This document shows positions 11,767 to 14,452 of a stretch of DNA of 14,452 nt, in pieces. This stretch comes from an uncultured Collinsella sp. GTDB lineage: Bacteria > Actinomycetota > Coriobacteriia > Coriobacteriales > Coriobacteriaceae. Under the pieces are notes generated by a model. The model searched no databases. It had not been told where the DNA came from and was given only the letters and a program-made list of their open reading frames with translations. The first letter of the stretch is position 1; each line of letters begins with the position of its first letter. The stretch is from contig CALBBA010000216.1 of assembly GCA_937926755.1 (NCBI GenBank), positions 1-14,452 of the forward strand. The letters run 5' to 3'. The translations under genes and the position numbers were made by a program.

Positions 11767-12063
11767 ATGAAGCGAAAGGCACTCAAGGAACTCATGAGGC
11801 AGGCCGTCGGCAACCTCCTCATCAACACGGAGCTCAACGCCAAGAAGCTCGAGAAGGACGTCGACCCCGCGGTGCTTCGCGGCGTCGCCTACGGCATGGC
11901 GGTCGCGCCCGTACTGATGGACGAGGAGCCCATCGAGTTCAACCGCGACTTCCTTGCCGTCATCATCGCGTACGGCAAGAAGTGCGAGGACATCTACGCC
12001 GAGAACGGCGCCGTCGCCACCATCTCCAAGCTCTACGGATGCGAGGTGAGCGTCGATGAGTAG
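11767..12063 (+). CDS. Hypothetical phage protein (98 residues)
   Basis: I do not recognise this protein. It is helical and charged at the start (MKRKALKELMRQAVGNLL), has a middle stretch with GVAYGMAVAPVLMDE, and ends acidic. A good GGAGGAAATGTAA site precedes the ATG directly after the RusA stop, and the stop overlaps the Bet start by eight bases, so it is translated within the recombination operon. It may assist the Bet annealase beside which it is encoded; this is only inferred from position. Confidence 0.65.
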   Translation: MKRKALKELMRQAVGNLLINTELNAKKLEKDVDPAVLRGVAYGMAVAPVLMDEEPIEFNRDFLAVIIAYGKKCEDIYAENGAVATISKLYGCEVSVDE

Positions 12064-12955
12064 CGAGATTATCGAGTTCAAGGACGATGCGGGCATGCCC
12101 GTCAAGTTCACCTCGCAGGACATCCGCGAGCGCCTGTGCCCGAACGCGACCGAAAGCGAGCTGGCGCTGTGCGTGGAGCTCTGCAACCGCCAGCACCTGA
12201 ACCCGTTCACCAAGGAGGTGTACCTGGTCAAGTACGGCAGCGCCCCGGCGAGCATCATCACTTCCTACCAGGTGTTCAACCGCCGCGCGAACAGGCAGCC
12301 CAACTACGGCGGCATCGAGAGCGGCGTCGTGGTGCTCCGCGACGGCGAGGTCGTCAAGAAGAAGGGCTCCGCCGTCTACAAGATGATCGGGGAGCAGCTC
12401 ATCGGCGGCTGGGCAGAGGTCGCGTTCACCGACGGCAAGAAGCCCGCATACGTCGAGCTGGCGCTCACCGACTACAGCACCGGCAAGAGCAACTGGGCGA
12501 AGATGCCGGGCGTCATGATCGAGAAGTGCGCCAAGGCCGGCGCGTGGCGCCTGGCCTACCCCGACGAGTTCGGCGGGATGTACACGGGCGAGGAGATGGA
12601 CCAGAAGGTCGCGCAGGACATGCGCGCCGATACTCAGGCCGTCGAGGCCGAGAGCGTCAAGCCCGTGGCCGACCTGCAGCCCGTGCGCGACCTGTTCAAG
12701 CCGTTCATGGCGGCGACTGGGCTTGACAGCGCCGGGGCCATGGCTGCCATCTGTGCCGCCGTGGGCTGCACGTCGGGCTCCATGCACGACATGACGCTCA
12801 TGCAGGCGCGCCGCGCGGCCTCGTGGATGGAGGAGGAGATCGCGGCCCGCAAGGCGCAACCCGAGCCCGCCGCACCCGAGCCGGAGCCCGTGCCCATCTA
12901 TGAGCCCGCGCCCGCCGAGTACGCGACCGACGACGACCTTCTGGGAGGCTTCTAA
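12056..12955 (+). CDS. bet: Phage single-strand annealing protein, Bet/RecT family
   Basis: The 299-residue protein matches the Bet family of annealases, which bind single-stranded DNA and pair complementary strands during phage recombination. Marks are LCVELCNRQHLNPFTKEVYLVKYG (38-61; the CxxxxLNPFTKEVY segment is diagnostic), ASIITSYQVFNRRANRQPNYGG (65-86), and SNWAKMPGVMIEKCAKAGAWRLAYPDEFGGMY (145-176, the W..P..M..K.A...A.R.A.P..F.G.Y pattern). Residues about 205-265 form an extra helical part, then a Pro/Glu linker (266-289) and an acidic end DDDLLGGF (292-299). That end resembles the tail of bacterial SSB. No exonuclease partner is visible; a DUF1351 gene follows with a one-base overlap (TAATG). 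Confidence 0.9.
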   Translation: MSSEIIEFKDDAGMPVKFTSQDIRERLCPNATESELALCVELCNRQHLNPFTKEVYLVKYGSAPASIITSYQVFNRRANRQPNYGGIESGVVVLRDGEVVKKKGSAVYKMIGEQLIGGWAEVAFTDGKKPAYVELALTDYSTGKSNWAKMPGVMIEKCAKAGAWRLAYPDEFGGMYTGEEMDQKVAQDMRADTQAVEAESVKPVADLQPVRDLFKPFMAATGLDSAGAMAAICAAVGCTSGSMHDMTLMQARRAASWMEEEIAARKAQPEPAAPEPEPVPIYEPAPAEYATDDDLLGGF

Positions 12956-13920
12956 TGGCAGACGAGGTTTTGGCAGTCGAGGCCGTGCCGCTCGAGGAGG
13001 ACTTCGACACGCTGGTGGCGTCGCTCGCCATCGACGACACGCTCGAGGACAAGCTGGCGAAGCTCAAGAAGAACGTGGACGAGAAGCTGGCGGACTACGT
13101 GGACGTCAAGCACATCGAGAATGACGATGACTTCAAGGCGGCAAAGAAGTACCGCACGTCGGTCAACGACGTGAAGAAGCCCATCGAGGAGCAGCGCAAG
13201 GTCGCGAAGAAGAAGTACAGCGACCTGCTCAAGACGTTCGACAAGACCATAGGCGAGATCACGGCGCCAATCGACAAGCTCTCCGATAAGTACAAGGCCG
13301 AAATCGACCGATACGACGGCGAGTGCAGGAAACGCCGCCTCACCGCGCTCAAGGGCCACTACTACGCCCTCGCGGGCGAGATGGGGCCGCTGGTGCCATA
13401 CGAGCGCATCGCCGACGATAAGTGGCTCAACGCGAGCTTCGGTGAGGTCAAGTCCAAGAACATCATCGAGCGCCGCGTGGGCGAGCTGCTGCACCAGTTC
13501 AAGTTCGTCAACGGGCTGGACTACGCGGACGAGTCCGAGAAGGCGTGGGCCGTGGCGTGGTGGACGAGGACGCTGCCGGCGGACTCGGGCGAGGTGGCGG
13601 CAGCAGTCGCCGCGCACCGCAAGGAGGCGGCCAAGGCCGCCGCACTCGTGTCGACCTACGAACAGGCGACGGCGCCCGCACCGGAGCCCGACCCCGAGCC
13701 TCTGCCCGACGAGCAGCCCGAGCCTGAGCCGCCCTTGGGCGTGCCGAGGTGCGTGCGGGTGGTGCCGTCGCGCCCCGAGCCGGATGTGGCCGAGGATGCG
13801 GCCTCAGCACCGCAGAGGGGCTACCGCGTGGTCATCGAGTGCGCCACGGCGGACGAGTTGCGCCGCGTGAGGGCCGTCATGGTCGACAACGGCATTCACG
13901 GATACGTCGAGAGGATGTAG
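12955..13920 (+). CDS. DUF1351 family phage protein
   Basis: The 321-residue protein matches the DUF1351 family found next to annealases or nucleases in phage recombination modules; its function is unknown. Residues about 28-125 are Lys/Glu-rich coiled-coil helices (KPIEEQRKVAKKKYSDLLKT at 75-94). Residues 130-205 form a folded part with HYYALAGEMGPLVPYERI and WLNASFG. A Pro/Glu linker (about 238-262) follows, and the last 33 residues form a small strand-helix-strand unit (GYRVVIECATADELRRVRAV, then HGYVERM). It starts within the Bet stop (TAATG), so production is coupled to Bet. A role as partner of Bet is inferred from this coupling. Confidence 0.82.
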   Translation: MADEVLAVEAVPLEEDFDTLVASLAIDDTLEDKLAKLKKNVDEKLADYVDVKHIENDDDFKAAKKYRTSVNDVKKPIEEQRKVAKKKYSDLLKTFDKTIGEITAPIDKLSDKYKAEIDRYDGECRKRRLTALKGHYYALAGEMGPLVPYERIADDKWLNASFGEVKSKNIIERRVGELLHQFKFVNGLDYADESEKAWAVAWWTRTLPADSGEVAAAVAAHRKEAAKAAALVSTYEQATAPAPEPDPEPLPDEQPEPEPPLGVPRCVRVVPSRPEPDVAEDAASAPQRGYRVVIECATADELRRVRAVMVDNGIHGYVERM

Positions 13921-13923
13921 GAC

Positions 13924-14265
13924 ATGGAGGAGAAAAACCTACCGCCGCTCCGAACGCCTGAGCAGCGCAAGGAGGCGATGGCGAAGGCCGTCCACACGCG
14001 CCGCGAGCGTGCCGCGTTCAAGGCCGCCTGCAAGGCGGGCAACATCCCGCCCGAGGTCGCCATCGAGGCGCCCATCGCGCAGAGGCTCAAGGTCGAGGAG
14101 TTCGCACGCTCATTCCAGGGCATCGGCCCGGTCACGGCGCAGAAGATCGTCGAGGCGTGCCATATCCGCGACGGCCGCCGCGTGAGCAGCCTGGGCTACA
14201 TGCAGGGGCCGCGCCTCGTCGAGGCAATCAATAGCTACATGACCGCGAAGGAGGACGGGCAGTGA
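13924..14265 (+). CDS. Phage-encoded actinobacterial IHF-like (mIHF) protein
   Basis: The 113-residue protein resembles the integration host factor of actinobacteria, a nucleoid protein unrelated to the HU-like IHF of Proteobacteria. The N-terminus LPPLRTPEQRKEAMAKAV (6-23), followed by an Arg-rich helix, matches the family's PPLTPEQR start. The C-terminal part has a helix-hairpin-helix-type segment FQGIGPVTAQKIVEACHI (64-81), then RRVSSLG (85-91), equivalent to the family's RRVRGLG motif. The host protein bends DNA and assists phage L5 integration in mycobacteria. Here it lies between DUF1351 and ssb, three bases after the former and overlapping the latter by four (GTGA). It may bend DNA for integration, replication or recombination. 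Confidence 0.72.
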   Translation: MEEKNLPPLRTPEQRKEAMAKAVHTRRERAAFKAACKAGNIPPEVAIEAPIAQRLKVEEFARSFQGIGPVTAQKIVEACHIRDGRRVSSLGYMQGPRLVEAINSYMTAKEDGQ

Positions 14266-14452
14266 GCATCAACCGAGTGAACATCAGCGGCAACCTGACC
14301 CGCGACCCCGAGCTGCGCGTCACTGCCGGCGGGACGCAGGTCCTGTCCTTTGGCGTGGCGGTAAACGACCGCCGCCGCAACGCGCAGACGGGCGGGGGGG
14401 AGGACTATCCCAACTTCGTCGACTGCACCCTGTTCGGCAACCGCGCCGAGGC
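14262..14452 (+). CDS. ssb: Single-stranded DNA-binding protein (partial, cut by the window end)
   Basis: The first 63 codons encode an OB-fold SSB: INRVNISGNLTRDPELRVT (3-21), followed by GGTQVLSFGVAVNDR and FVDCTLFGNRAEA, all standard SSB motifs. It starts with GTG overlapping the previous stop (GTGA). It would coat single-stranded DNA during phage replication and recombination and probably cooperates with Bet. A run of seven Gs (14394-14400) lies in the coding part. The C-terminal tail is outside the window. Confidence 0.92.
   Translation, partial: MSINRVNISGNLTRDPELRVTAGGTQVLSFGVAVNDRRRNAQTGGGEDYPNFVDCTLFGNRAE

Noticed and set aside
11251..12859. Two long leftward frames opposite RusA, the 98-residue gene and Bet
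   Set aside because: They are antisense to genes with clear motifs, and no ribosome sites or recognisable domains were found.
13670..13740. Repeated CCCGAGCC-type codons as a tandem DNA repeat
   Set aside because: They only reflect the Pro/Glu linker of the DUF1351 protein and have no regular unit length; no CRISPR-like spacing was seen anywhere.
14394..14400. G7 run in ssb as a phase-variation tract or frameshift
   Set aside because: The reading frame continues normally through it with SSB motifs on both sides; seven Gs are unremarkable in GC-rich DNA.

Overview
The window looks like a chromosome segment of a high-GC Gram-positive actinobacterium, most likely a gut Coriobacteriia member such as Collinsella. 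This is an inference from base composition, from an actinobacterial-type IHF-like protein and from overall gene style; no rRNA or marker gene is present. It has two parts: host genes up to about position 6070, and the left end of a temperate prophage from about 6070 to the window edge, where it is cut inside ssb.

Host part. After the last codons of a possible gene (1-72) come three leftward genes: an FMN nitroreductase-family protein (95-625), a PhoU-like DUF47 protein (905-1528) and a PiT-type phosphate transporter (1596-2645). The last two form a transporter-accessory pair. A 22-bp perfect inverted repeat inside a larger hairpin (792-899) separates the nitroreductase from this pair. Rightward genes follow: a small protein that appears to be translated from a leaderless mRNA (2895-3233), a Bax inhibitor-1 family membrane protein (3313-4008), a PARG-like macrodomain protein of the TIGR02452 type whose signature reads QEA instead of QEE (4147-5280), and a GDSL/SGNH hydrolase (5359-6018). 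Intrinsic terminators are visible after the BI-1 and PARG-like genes, and a strong hairpin follows the hydrolase gene.

Prophage part. Leftward lysogeny genes are a tyrosine integrase (6136-7263), a KilA-N domain protein (7467-8351) and an S24-type repressor (8409-9029). The repressor carries Cys and Arg where the Ser/Lys catalytic dyad of self-cleaving repressors is expected. An AT-rich divergent control region (9030-9136) with ATTACA-type operator repeats faces rightward early genes: a small Cro-like HTH protein, a 36-residue acidic peptide, an SPFH/prohibitin-like membrane protein, a small uncertain ORF, a 280-bp highly structured stretch, an excisionase-like HTH protein, a 39-residue membrane peptide, a RusA-like resolvase, an unknown protein, a Bet/RecT annealase, a DUF1351 protein, an mIHF-like protein and ssb. 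Most genes from 10966 onward overlap or nearly touch, so they probably form one early operon for recombination and replication.

Working model (inference). The repressor may be unable to cleave itself in an SOS response, so induction could depend on a partner such as the KilA-N protein or the Cro-like protein. After induction, the Bet-DUF1351-mIHF-SSB-RusA set would carry out single-strand annealing recombination and DNA processing. The SPFH protein and small membrane peptides may act at the host membrane. No CRISPR array, tRNA, rRNA or insertion sequence was seen.
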